A stretch of 64,000 nucleotides of DNA, taken from positions 124,001 through 188,000 of the forward strand of contig CP079103.1 of NCBI GenBank assembly GCA_019285755.1. The letters run 5' to 3'. This document shows, one piece after another, positions 1-10,312 of this stretch. The DNA is from Chitinophaga sp. E66. Lineage in GTDB: Bacteria > Bacteroidota > Bacteroidia > Chitinophagales > Chitinophagaceae. The position numbers were made by a program, and so were the translations under genes. The stretch's first letter is position 1; the number at the start of each line of letters is the position of its first letter. The notes beneath the pieces are model-generated. The model saw only the letters and a program-made list of their open reading frames with translations. It was not told the DNA's origin and did not search any database.

Positions 1-1
1 T

Positions 2-484
2 GGAGCATGGACCGAATCTGCCAGTTCAACGGAAAGAAAGGAAATGCACGTGACCATCCTCATTGCCGAAGGCGCAGCACCTTACCTCACCATCCGGAAA
101 GACCTGCAAGCCCTGGTAAAGATGAATGTCAGGAACGATTCGCTGATCGTTCGTTTCGAATCCGACGGCCAGTCCCGGCAGCCGCTGAAAGAAGGAGATG
201 TGCGCATTCAGAATCTTTCTATCGACAACATTATTGTAGATAGTACGCGTCTTAAGATTGCAATGATCAATCAACGAACGCCGCTGTCGCTAACGCTAAA
301 TAACGCGGGCAATGTAAATATGGATTGGTTGGAAGCGCCTTTCATCTACGTGCTTGCCAACAATACCAAATTAAATATCGACTATGGGGAAATAGGCGTG
401 TTGAACTATTCCGCCATTAAAGGTGGTGAAGTCTCGACAAATCTAAATATGAAGATCGGGAAGTTGGAAAAGGATAGCCAATGA
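2..484 (+). CDS. Hypothetical protein, C-terminal part
   Basis: The frame is open from the left window edge to a TGA at 482-484, so only the C-terminal ~160 residues are present; an internal ATG at 44 need not be the start. The visible part has no Cys cluster, membrane segment or signal peptide. It alternates hydrophobic and polar residues (for example VKMNVRNDSLIVRFE), suggesting a beta-rich fold, perhaps a repetitive beta-solenoid-like tail of a cell-envelope protein. I do not recognise the family. A strong terminator follows at 533-568, which supports the stop codon as the true gene end. Confidence 0.55.
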   Translation, partial: GAWTESASSTERKEMHVTILIAEGAAPYLTIRKDLQALVKMNVRNDSLIVRFESDGQSRQPLKEGDVRIQNLSIDNIIVDSTRLKIAMINQRTPLSLTLNNAGNVNMDWLEAPFIYVLANNTKLNIDYGEIGVLNYSAIKGGEVSTNLNMKIGKLEKDSQ

Positions 485-532
485 ATGCATGCGCCGAATG
501 GCGTTATAAATATATAGTCCTCAACTTGTAAA

Positions 533-568
533 GAAAAACCGCCCTGGTATTAACCGGGGCGGCTTTTT
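533..568. terminator. Bidirectional intrinsic terminator
   Basis: A GC-rich 9-bp stem (539-547 with 554-562) has an A run before it and a T run after it. It lies between the convergent gene ending at 484 and the minus-strand gene ending at 589, so it can serve both. Confidence 0.85.
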
Positions 569-588
569 ATGTTCTGTGATCAGAATAA

Positions 589-1763
589 TCAGAACTGTGT
601 GGCCAGGTATGCCATGGTCCCTGCGCCAATTTCTAACGCGCGTTCGTCTACATCGAACAGGGGCGTGTGAACACCGGCGGTGATGCCTTTGGCTTTATTT
701 CCGGTGCCGAGTCGGAAGAAGCATGCCGGAATCACCTGGGAATAAAATGCGAAGTCTTCTGCGCCCATCCGCAATTCGGTATCCACTACATTGTCAATGC
801 CCATGTAGTCTTCGGCCAGCTTGCGTGCATTGGCGGTTACGGCTTCGTTGTTGTAAAGGGTGGGGTAGCCTACGAGGATATCGATATCGATCTCGGCACC
901 CATAGCATGCACCAGTTCGGTCGCTTGTTTGCGGATGAGATCGTGGGCTTTGAAGCGCCAGGTCTCGTCCATCGCCCGGAAGGTGCCCATGAGCTTTACT
1001 TCACTGGGGATCACGTTCGTGGTGAAACCGCCGTTGAAGGCGCAGATAGAGAGCACGGAAGGGGAGAAAGGGTCGTTATTTCGGCTGATGATCTGCTGTA
1101 GGCTTACGACCAGGTTGGATGCGATGAGGATAGTATCTGCCGTCAGGTGAGGGCTGCCGCGTGGCCGCCTTTACCTCTTACAGTGATGTAGATCTCATCG
1201 GCACTGGCCATGTATTTACCGGCCCGGAATCCCAGGAGGCCCGTTTCCATAGCTGGCAGCACGTGCAGGCCAAGGATAGCTTCTGGCTTCGGGTTGTCCA
1301 GCGCGCCATCCTGGATCATAAGGCTGGCGCCGCCGGGATGTTTCTCCTCACCGGGCTGGAACAGGATCTTCACGGTGCCTTCGAACTCATCGCGGACCTG
1401 TTGCAGGATGCGCGCAGCGCCCAGGGCTACCGTGGTATGCACGTCGTGCCCGCAGGCGTGCATAACGCCGGCGTGCTGTGATTTATAAGGGACATTGTTA
1501 GCTTCTTCGATAGGGAGCGCGTCAATATCGCCGCGAAGGGCAATGACCTTCTTACCCGGGTTCCTGCCTTCGATCAGGGCTACTACACCCGTGCCGGCAA
1601 CGCCCGCGCGATATGATACGCCCCAGCTGTCCAGCTGCTGCTGAATAAACTTCGAGGTTTCGAATTCCTGGAAAGATAGTTCGGGATAGGTATGCAAATG
1701 CCTTCTGCAGGCGACCAGGTCAGGAGCAAATTCACTGGCCAGGGCTTTGATCCGGTCTTTCAT
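589..1763 (-). CDS. M20 family amidohydrolase (N-acyl amino acid / hippurate hydrolase type), frameshifted
   Basis: Zn-dependent amidohydrolase of the M20D group, about 390 residues, which cleaves N-acyl amino acids or related amides. Metal-site motifs are visible: HACGHDVHTT near residue 100 and PGEEKHPGG near residue 138. The dimerisation domain lies in the second half and a further metal-site motif, GAEDFAFYSQ, is near the C-terminus. A one-base deletion in the G run at 1151-1153 splits the frame: the reading goes GGHAAALT-stop, and one extra C gives the expected GGHAAAPHLTAD. The ATG overlaps the stop codon of the SPOR gene (TAATG on the minus strand), so the two are probably translationally coupled. 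Natural substrate unknown. Confidence 0.85.
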
Positions 1764-2187
1764 TAATCTTCTTTTTCCGGTGATACGTTGATGATGGTGG
1801 GTACTACGAATGCGCCGTTGGGAAGAAGTCCGCCAGCTCTTTACGCAGTTCGGTAGCCTCCTCGCGGGATCTGAAGTCGCCTACGCGCACTTTAAAATAA
1901 GGAGCTTCGAAGTCGATGTAGGTACGGTAATCGGGATAACGTTGCATCACGCGTGTCTTCGCCTCGTTAGCTTCGTTGCGCTTGTTAGTGGTAAGCACCT
2001 GTACGCGGAAGCCGGGCTGGTTACGGATGGCCAGGTTGTTGATATATACCTGTTTACGGATCAGGATGTCTATCCGGCTGTCTTTGGTCACTTTGACGTT
2101 GCCTTCCTGCTGTACCGATTCCTGCGCATGTAGCGCGGTAGCGGCGGTTAACAGCAAAAGCATCAGGCAGCCTGTTCTTAACATCAT
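1763..2187 (-). CDS. SPOR-domain exported protein, frameshifted near C-terminus
   Basis: A protein of about 140 residues starting with a clear signal peptide (MMLRTGCLMLLLLTAATA, then LHAQ), followed by a SPOR-like domain: GFRVQVLTT, then alternating helices, then PYFKVRVGDF. SPOR domains bind denuded septal peptidoglycan, so a periplasmic cell-wall role is inferred. The reading frame as given stops early at about 1804. One extra base in the G run at 1820-1822 restores FFPNGAFVVPTI, the usual SPOR ending, and moves the stop to 1763-1765, overlapping the ATG of the M20 gene. It follows deoC with an 18-bp gap. Confidence 0.75.
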
Positions 2188-2205
2188 ATTTGGTTCGTTT
2201 GATGG

Positions 2206-2878
2206 CTAATTAGATTCTTTCATGATAGCCACACCGGAGCTTGTTCCGATGCGGGTAGCGCCTGCGGCGATCAGTTCCTTGGCAAAGGCAAAGGTACGAA
2301 TCCCTCCGGAAGCCTTGATCTGAATGTTTGCCGGGAGGTTTTTCCGCATGAGGGCCACTGCTTCCACGGTAGCGCTCTTTTCGGCGTAGCCGGTACTGGT
2401 CTTCACGAAGTCTACCCCGTATTTCCCGTACAGCTCACAGCAGCGCACGATCTCTTCCTCCAATAATATGCCACTTTCGATGATCACCTTCAGCTTGCGC
2501 TGTTTGTTCCGGATGATGGGCATAATGGTGGCAATCTCCTTCTCCAGGAAGGCCCAGTCGCCCCGCGGATAGCGATAAGATTGGCGACCATATCCAGCTC
2601 ATCGGCCCCGTCAATAATGGCGAGTACAGACTCGGCCACCTTGGCTTCCAGGGCAGAATAGCCGAAGGAAAGCCGATGACGGTGGCTACGGCGGTGGTGG
2701 TGCCGCCCAGGAAGGTCTTGGCGGCGTTAACGAAGGGAGGCGGCACGCAAACAGCGGCGAAGTCATATTCGACGGCTTCCATGCTGAGCTTTTTCACGTC
2801 TTCGAGGGTGGTGAGGGGCTTGAGGACGGTATGGTCGATATAGCGGTTAATGTTCATTTTCTGAAGGGTGTTTTCCAA
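2206..2878 (-). CDS. deoC: Deoxyribose-phosphate aldolase, two frameshifts
   Basis: Class I aldolase that splits 2-deoxyribose 5-phosphate into glyceraldehyde 3-phosphate and acetaldehyde in nucleoside breakdown. The start MNINRYIDHTVLKP and the C-terminal block VDFVKTSTGYAEKSAT (Schiff-base lysine in KTSTGY) with IKASGGIRTFAFA are diagnostic of DeoC. Two one-base deletions break it: a T run near 2670 (GFPSAIL should read GFPFGYSALEAKV) and a G run near 2561 (should read IRGGDWAFLEKE). Total about 225 residues, normal for the family. It is the first gene of a group with the SPOR and M20 genes, after the secA terminator. The start at 2878 is seven codons upstream of a second ATG that may be the real one. 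Confidence 0.88.
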
Positions 2879-2888
2879 AAATAAAAAA

Positions 2889-2923
2889 ACGGAGTTACAC
2901 TGGGCGGTCCCGGGTAACTCCGT
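2889..2923 (-). terminator. secA terminator
   Basis: A 10-bp perfect inverted repeat (2889-2898 with 2914-2923) is followed on the minus strand by a run of seven T. It sits between secA and deoC and should end secA transcription. Confidence 0.8.
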
Positions 2924-2946
2924 CGGTTATTTTACGCAGCGGGCGT

Positions 2947-5900
2947 TTATTGATCTTTCCCGTGACAGTTTTTGAATTTCTTGCCGCTTCCGCAGGGGCA
3001 GGGATCGTTTCTGCCGACTTTGGGGCCTACGCGAACGGGTTCCTGTTTGGGCTCGTCCATTGCGGGGCATATTCCTCGCGGCGCACGGGGCCTTGTTGTT
3101 GCTGGGGGCGCTGTGGCCGTTGTCAGCGTCGAGGTCCTGATGCGTGGCGCGCATGCGGCTCATGTCAGTTTTTTCTTCGTGCCCTTCGGTGATCTGCGCT
3201 TCTTCTTCGGCCTGCTGACCAGGGATGCCGGCTTTACAGAGGAAGGAAACGATTTCCTTGGAATTCTCGGCGCTCATCTGCTTGAAGAGCTCGAAGGCCT
3301 CGAATTTATAGATCAGCAGCGGGTCTTTCTGTTCGTATACGGCGCTTTGAACGGACTGTTTCAGGTCGTCCATGGCGCGGAGGTGCTCCTTCCAGGCATC
3401 GTCGATGAGGTTGAGGGTGATGGAGCGCTCGAGGGCGGAGATGGTCTCCTTGCCTTCGGTCTCTACCACTTTGCGGAGGGGCGCCAGCACGTGGAGGCCA
3501 CGACGGCCGTCTGTGAACGGGATCGAGATGTTCTCGATATGCTGCCCCTGCTCTTCGAAGATTTTCTTGATGATGGGATAGGTGCCGGTTACCACTTCGT
3601 TGGTACGGCGGTGGTAATTGGCTACTGCTTCCGCATACAGCTTCTCGGCGATTTCCTGCACATTGCCTTTCTGGAACTCGTCTTCGCTGACGGTGGTATC
3701 TACTGCGAAGTTCTTGATCACGTCGAGCTTGAAAGCTTCGTAGTCACTTGCTTCACGATGCGTGGTCACGAGGTTATCGGCCACTTCGAAGAAGGCATTG
3801 TCGATGTCGATGGCCAGGCGCTCGCCGAACAGGGCGTGGTTGCGTTTGGAGTAGATCACCGTACGTTGCTTGTTCATGACGTCATCGTATTCGAGGAGGC
3901 GCTTACGGATGCCGAAGTTGTTTTCTTCCACTTTCTTCTGGGCGCGTTCGATGGAGCGGGTGATCATGCTGTGCTGGATCACTTCGCCTTCTTTATAGCC
4001 CATACGGTCCATCAGCGCGGCGATACGGTCGGAACCGAACATGCGCATCAGGTCATCTTCGAGGGAAACGAAGAACTGGGATGTACCGGGATCGCCCTGA
4101 CGGCCGGCACGGCCACGCAGCTGGCGGTCTACACGGCGGCTTTCGTGGCGTTCGGTACCGATGATGGCCAGACCGCCTGCTTCTTTCACGCCGGGTCCGA
4201 GCTTGATGTCCGTACCACGACCGGCCATATTGGTGGCGATGGTCACGGCGCCGGGGCCACCCGCTTCGGCCACGATCTGGGCTTCACGGGCGTGTTGCTT
4301 GGCGTTCAGTACGTTATGAGGGATCTTTTCGAAGGTCAGCATTTTGCCGAGGAGCTCAGAAACCTCTACGGAGGTGGTACCTACCAGTACGGGGCGGCCG
4401 GCTTCCTTCAGTTTCTTGATCTCTTCGATCACGGCGCGGTATTTATCGCGCTTGGTTTTATATACGAGGTCTTCCGCATCCTTACGGGTAATAGGCAGGT
4501 TTGTGGGGATGGTTACCACGTCCAGCTTATAGATTTCCCAGAATTCACCGGCTTCAGTAGTAGCCGTACCGGTCATACCACCAAGTTTGTGGTACATACG
4601 GAAGTAGTTCTGCAGGGTAATGGTGGCGAACGTTTGAGTGGCAGCTTCCACTTTCACGTTTTCCTTGGCTTCGATCGCCTGGTGCAGGCCGTCGGAATAA
4701 CGGCGGCCATCCAGGATACGGCCGGTCTGTTCGTCTACGATCTTCACTTTTCCGTCCATCACCACATATTCCACGTCTTTTTCGAAGAGGGTGTATGCTT
4801 TGAGGAGTTGCTGAACGGAGTGGATGCGTTCGGATTTCACGGCGAAGTCTTGCAACAGCTGGTCTTTCCGGGCCATTTTCTCCTCTGCGGAGAGGTCCAT
4901 TTTTTCCAGGTCAGCGATCTCGGAGCCTACATCAGGCATCACGAAGAAAGCGGGGTCTTCACCGGCGCCGGTGATGAGGGCAATACCTTTATCAGTGAGG
5001 TCTACACTGTTGTTCTTTTCGTCGATGTGGAACAGGAGGCCTTCGTCTACCTTAGGCATTTCGCGTTGCTGGTCGGCGATATAATAGTTCTCCGCTTTCT
5101 GCTGGAGCACTTTCATGCCGGGTTCGCTGAGGTATTTGATGAGGGCGCTGTTCTTGGGGAGACCGCGGTGGGCGCGCATCAGTGCGAGGCCGCCGGTCTT
5201 GGGATCGTCTTTGCCCTCTCCGATGAGCTTTTTAGCTTCCAGGAGGCTGGCGTTCACGATTTTACGCTGCTCTTCCACCAGCCGCTGGATACGGGGCTTC
5301 AGGGCGTGGAATTCCTGCTCGTCGCCGCGGGGATGGGGCCGGAAATGATGAGGGGCGTACGGGCATCGTCGATTAATACGCTGTCCACCTCATCCACCAT
5401 GGCAAAATGGTGCTTGCGTTGCACCATTTCTTCGGGGCTGTGCACCATGTTGTCGCGCAGGTAGTCGAAGCCGAATTCGTTATTGGTACCGTAGGTAATG
5501 TCTGCCTGGTAAGCGTTGCGGCGCTCGAAGGAGTTAGGCTGGTGCTTGTCGATGCAATCCACGGTGATGCCGAGGAATTCGAACAGGGGCCGTTCCATTC
5601 GGAGTCACGACGGGCGAGGTAATCGTTCACGGTCACGATGTGCACGCCTTCGCCGGTGAGGGCGTTGAGGTAGGCAGGGAGCGTGGATACGAGGGTTTTA
5701 CCTTCACCGGTGGCCATTTCGGAGATCTTACCCTGGTGCAGCACGATACCGCCGATCAGCTGTACGTCGTAATGCACCATGTTCCAGGTCACTTCGATAC
5801 CGCCGGCAACCCAGGTATTCTTCCAGGCCACTTTGTCACCTTCAATGGTAACATAGTCGCGGAGAACGGCCAGGTGGCGGTCCATTTCAGTTGCGGTAGC

Positions 5901-6283
5901 GGTGATGGTGGTATTTTCTTTCAGCCTGCGGGCGGATTCCTTTACAACGGCAAAGGCTTCGGGCAGGAGCTGGGAGAGTATCTCTTCGATTTTCTTGTTG
6001 CGGTCTTTGCGCAGCTTGTCGATCTCGCGGTAGGTGAGATCTTTGGTATTTACGTCTTCTTCAGATTCAGCGGAAGCTTTCTTTTCAGCGATCTCCCGGT
6101 CTATTTCGGCCAGGTATTCCTTAATGCGGGAACGGAAAACCTGCGTTTTACCACGCAGTTCGTCGATAGGCAGGGATGACAGTTTTCATACTCCTCGTTG
6201 ATCTGCTTCACAATGGGAAGGATCAGCCTGATGTCTCGCTCAGACTTGTTTCCTCCGAAAAGCTTTGTTAAAAAACCTAGCAT
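2947..6283 (-). CDS. secA: Preprotein translocase ATPase SecA, at least five frameshifts
   Basis: Motor ATPase that drives Sec-dependent protein export through SecYEG, about 1,100 residues, the long form usual in Bacteroidota. N-terminus [16 protein letters not shown]; Walker A in [16 protein letters not shown]-type box in [17 protein letters not shown]-terminal motor with [12 protein letters not shown] and the Q/R-rich [18 protein letters not shown]; helical scaffold and wing; and a zinc-binding tail [17 protein letters not shown] ending at 2947. One-base deletions lie near 6180, 5600, 5290, 3115 and 3070; the last two put the zinc tail out of frame. SecA is indispensable, so these are almost certainly sequence errors. 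No secB or other sec gene is next to it. Confidence 0.95.
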
Positions 6284-6495
6284 GTTAAAATTTTCGATGT
6301 CTAAGAATTAAGGAACCTGGTTGCGGGGGAATATAGTCAAATATTACGCCCGGATGCCCGGTTGTGACAAGGTGGCAGGCGGGGCCTGCGGACCAAGGCT
6401 GGTAAAATTAGGAATTTTTGGGGATGACCGTATCAAATATGGGAAAAATTCACCCTGGTGCGGTATTTCTGCCGTAAGCCGTAGGGGAACCAAAG
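6284..6495. other. Intergenic region upstream of secA
   Basis: No gene is evident. The stretch probably carries the secA promoter on the minus strand, but I found no clean TAnnTTTG box. A frame open here on the plus strand reads straight through the terminator at 6496-6523 and is not credible. Confidence 0.5.
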
Positions 6496-6523
6496 AAAAA
6501 GGCCGCCCTGGAAAAAGGCGGCC
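6496..6523 (-). terminator. Terminator of the SusCD-type operon
   Basis: A 7-bp GC stem (6501-6507 with 6517-6523) is followed on the minus strand by five T. It lies 37 bp past the stop codon of the PKD-like lipoprotein gene and so ends the 15.4-6.5 kb operon. Confidence 0.75.
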
Positions 6524-6559
6524 CTGCTTGTTTAATGGTTGGTTTTACTGGAGAATGTT

Positions 6560-8072
6560 TTATCTGGCTCTGTAATTAATATCTACGATCCTGCCAAAGC
6601 CGCCCCATTCACGGAATAGTTCAAGTGGTTCGTTAAGGTCGGGCATCTTGTAAATCCGCAGCTTCCCGTTTTCTCCTTCTTTACCACCAGGAAGATATGT
6701 TGCTACCTGAACTGACCGGGCGTATGAATAATAAGGCTCGTCTTTTCCCGGAAGTTTCGTGTGGAGATCGCGGAGATTTTCTCCGCGCCAAAATCCAGCA
6801 TCAGCTTGTGGGTATTATAATTGATGTCATATTGATATAGCTTACTGCCTACCGTATACAGCAGGTATGCGTTGGTCTGCGCAAGAGCGAATCGTTCTGC
6901 ATGTGCGATGTCTCCCGTACTTTCGTCAATCATCTTATATCCTTTCTGCTCGAACGATGGTGAGCCGCCGGTCAAAGATACAAGGGCCACATATCGCCGG
7001 CCGGTGACCGGGTCGCGGAGAACGGCCACGTTGTCGCCACCATTGAATTGGGTATATCCCATCCACTCCAGGTCCATCCCGATCTTGTAGGAGAACAATG
7101 GATTTGCTGTGGGAGTGGGGATTGTATCGCAACCAAGGTCCGAATTGGCATTTAGTTTCATGAACCATCGCCGGGTCTTATCGAAGACCATGCAGGTGGT
7201 AGGATTGTTGTTGTTTGGGATACCTACGAAAGGTGCGAGGTCTACCGGCTCATTCGTCCTTATGACCTTGCTTACGGGCATACCGAACCCGGCACCAAAA
7301 GCCGGGTAGTTAGCGTATGCGTCTTTGTTATCGGTCAGCATTAAATTGCATCCCGAGTAAGCGACATATATCCTGGGGCGCAGGGGAGCGGGCGGGGGCG
7401 CCAGCATTTCGCGGATGATATCGTGCTTAGTATCCCACTTCCAGGAGTCCCCGTTCATTTTCATCGTGCCATCGTCTGTCAGTACATACAGGTTCAGTTT
7501 AGTGCCGACCTGACTGGTGTAATCGAGTGTCATGGTGATGGCGCGGGGACCTTTAGCGGAGGCATCGGCGCGGTGGAGTATGCGGAAAGGTCATTTACCA
7601 CCCTATCCTCGCCGGGAAGTTTGCTTACCATATCAATCCGGGTAAAGCCGTTTACGTTGCACATCAACAGCCATCCCTCGTAAACGCTCGACTGTACAGT
7701 AAGGGTAAAGCGCCGCTGATATTGTACGCCCGACTTTTTATTGCGTACCCGGAAGAATAGATTATATCGCCCGGATTCATCGGCAAGTTTGTACTCAAGG
7801 TTGCGTGAGGTGCCAATCACCTTCCGGCTGGAATCATTGCTGGCATCAGTATAAATCCTGACCCACTCAAAATCCAGTTCCGCATCCGGAGTGATGGTAT
7901 TGAACGTCAGTTCCGGGCGGATACGAAGCGTATCTTTGAGCAATTTAGTGTAATGGGGCTCTATGCCGCTGATGGCGGCATCATTAATATCTTCATATGA
8001 ATAATTTCCTTTGTCTTTATTGCAACTGATTATAGCTGCCGCAAGTATCAGTAGCGCTGCTATCTGTTTCAT
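6560..8072 (-). CDS. PKD-like family surface lipoprotein, two frameshifts
   Basis: A protein of about 500 residues with a lipoprotein signal (MKQIAALLILAAAIISC, lipobox ending at Cys17). It resembles the PKD-like family lipoproteins that are usually the last gene of SusC/SusD operons. An Ig/PKD-like N-terminal part (to about residue 150) is followed by a propeller-like region with WKWDTKHDI and YLLYTVGSKLYQYD. Deletions near 7533 and 6720 split it; the restored C-terminus ends EWGGFGRIVDINYRAR at 6560. It is probably a surface glycan- or peptide-binding component working with the SusC/D pair. Substrate unknown. Confidence 0.7.
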
Positions 8073-8096
8073 GTTTCTGATGATTTAAGTGAGCAG

Positions 8097-8843
8097 TTAG
8101 AGGCTGTCGCCCATTTTCATGACGGAGCCGTCCTCATCCAGTACGGTTCGCCCGGCTGCGGCTTCTGTTTCCAGGTAATTGCGTACATAGCGGCCATAGA
8201 ATTTGACCGTTCCGGGCAGTACTGATATTTCCAAAAAGTTGACGGGATATCCCAGTACTTCGCTCATGAGCAAATGTTTCTTGCGCGACCATGATCCCAG
8301 GTAGCCGCTAACCCAGTATTTCGGTTGCATGAGGATGTCATTAAACACGACTATATGTCGCTTCACGTTTACGGCGCGGCCCAGTTCAGCAACATGAACC
8401 GTTGAAACCGGTACTTTAAACTGCGCGTTTTCCACCAGTTCCAGCGTTAGCGTAAAGGTATCGGTCTGCATGTCGGCGCTCTTTTTTAAACGAACAGGAA
8501 GCATTACCTGGTTTTTCCCTGGAACGGATATCGTCGCCGGCAGATCGAACTGATCCCGCCGGGCGGCTTTTGCGGCCGTATCGATGATCCGGATGCTCAG
8601 ATCGCGGGTGCTGCCGGTAGTGTCGCCCTGCGTCCGGATGCGGAGGTAAACAGTGGTGTCATTGAGCTCGGGAGAATAGGCGAAAGTAATAAGGGTAGAA
8701 TCTGCCAGGTAGTTGGCACTTATCGAATAGTCGCGATATACATCGAAATAAACCGCCTTTGGCCCGTCGTATACCGGCACTTCATTTCGCTTGCAGCCGG
8801 CAAGTATGGTGACCATAATGATGATGGAAAATAGTTTTTTCAT
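8097..8843 (-). CDS. DUF4843 domain lipoprotein
   Basis: An intact gene for about 248 residues. I chose the ATG at 8843 because it directly precedes a lipoprotein signal (MKKLFSIIIMVTILAGC, Cys17); an in-frame ATG upstream lies inside the susD end. DUF4843 proteins are SusD-associated lipoproteins of Bacteroidota with unknown function. The core has beta-strand character (TFAYSPELNDTTVYLRIRT). The gene is 13 bp from the end of susD and 24 bp from the next lipoprotein gene, so all are cotranscribed. Confidence 0.8.
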   Translation of the reverse strand: MKKLFSIIIMVTILAGCKRNEVPVYDGPKAVYFDVYRDYSISANYLADSTLITFAYSPELNDTTVYLRIRTQGDTTGSTRDLSIRIIDTAAKAARRDQFDLPATISVPGKNQVMLPVRLKKSADMQTDTFTLTLELVENAQFKVPVSTVHVAELGRAVNVKRHIVVFNDILMQPKYWVSGYLGSWSRKKHLLMSEVLGYPVNFLEISVLPGTVKFYGRYVRNYLETEAAAGRTVLDEDGSVMKMGDSL

Positions 8844-8856
8844 GATCGGTGCGTTT

Positions 8857-10308
8857 TTAGTTGCGGTAACGGATTTCGTCGTCAGGAATCGGGGGCAATA
8901 CATGCCGGTCCTCATGGTTACGGTGCCTGAACCTGTACCATTGGGAATGCTGGTGGTAAAGTCCGTTTATAATAGAAGAACAGTTGTCCTTCTCCGTAGA
9001 ATTCCCTTCTGTATTCGTTCCGCGTTTCATTAATCACGTTGGCGGAAGAAGCCAGATCGAGCAACCCACGGGCACGGCGGATGGTGTTTAGGGCCGTTAG
9101 TGCGGCGGTTTTGTCGGGTTCGCATTCGGCCACGATGTAATACATCTCACTGATGCGGATAAGGGGAATGAGGTCGCGATAGATCGAATCGCGGCGTTCT
9201 ATGTCTGCGTATTTGTAGAAACAGCGATAGTCCTTGATGCCATTCCCGGGAACCGCCCAGATGCTGTTGTGGTTACGGTAGTCCGATGAATTGTTGTTCT
9301 CGTATACCGCACTCAGCCTTGTAGGGGCGGGCGCCAGTATAGTAATGCCGTTCAAGTCGGAGTCAAAGTATTTCGACTGCTTTATGCTCAGGTGGATGTC
9401 GTGGATGCCGAACAGCAGTTCACTATGAAAAACACGATCCGGGTTGGCCTTGTTGCTTTGAATGTTATCCTTGTTGATAAAGGGAATCGCCCGGGTTGTG
9501 CCGATATTACAGCCTGTGCGGCTGCCATGGCGGAAGGTTTATCGAGCCGGTAAAGATGTACGCGTGCCTGCAATGCTTTTACGGCGTAATAGTTCATACG
9601 AAAACTGCGCATGCGCCAGAAATTGCTGCCCTGAAGCGGATCGGGGCTTAGTAACGGTCCGTTGGCGATGATAGGGTCGTCGTGCAGTAATACTAAGGCG
9701 GAATCCAGGTCGGATAACACGCGGTCTATTACCTGGTTGGCCGGCAGCAGTTCCTGGTACCTGGTGTCGAAAGCACGGTTGTATGGAATGCTTTGCTTCA
9801 GCGAGTCCATCGATACATATACAGGCCCGAAAACACGTAGCATATCGAAATGAAGGAAAGCCCGCATCGCATATGCTTCACCTTTTACATGCCGGTAGTG
9901 CTGCTCCTTCATAAAAATGGATTTCCGATCATCTATCGCAGAAAGTATTTTGTTGGCCGTGGCGATCATTTGGTAGCTTTCACGCCACAGCATATTAAAC
10001 CGTGCCTTCGAAGTATCGGAACTGTAACCGTAGGAGGCCAGCGTGGTGAGCTTGTGTGAAGTGCCCACGTTGTATTGATGCGCCATGATGTCTATCAGCT
10101 CCATCGTCAGCTGCCCGCCGTAGGATTCAAGCTGGGTCATGTCAAGGTAAATGGAGTTAAGGGTACTGTAAAAGCCCTGTTCTGTGGTGAAGAGCTTTTC
10201 TTCCGATACCTTGTCGCGCGGCTGAACGTCCAGCCATTTTTTGCATGCGCCTGCGCCGGTGAGGGCGACGATCAGCAGCGGTATTAATAGTTTCTTGTTC
10301 ATGTTCAT
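8857..10308 (-). CDS. SusD/RagB family nutrient-binding outer membrane lipoprotein, frameshifted
   Basis: About 480 residues. Lipoprotein signal MNMNKKLLIPLLIVAL then TGAGACKKWLDVQP, with the lipidated Cys followed by KKWLDV as is typical of SusD. TPR-like helices carry YAMRAFLHFDMLRVFGPVY, the classic RagB motif. The C-terminal half has NTIRRARGL and REFYGEGQLFFYYKR, and the restored end reads VLPPIPDDEIRYRN. Deletions near 9370-9420 and 8900 break the frame. It caps the SusC barrel and delivers ligand to it. The stop of susC (10313) almost touches the start here, confirming a susC-susD pair. Confidence 0.93.
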
Positions 10309-10312
10309 TGAA

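Noticed and set aside
2972-5464. An 830-codon open frame on the plus strand opposite secA
   Set aside because: It is the antisense shadow of secA; the minus strand carries all SecA motifs, and the plus-strand product is a composition artefact with no recognisable domain.
6321-6575. Plus-strand open frame upstream of secA
   Set aside because: It reads through the terminator hairpin at 6496-6523 and looks like random sequence.
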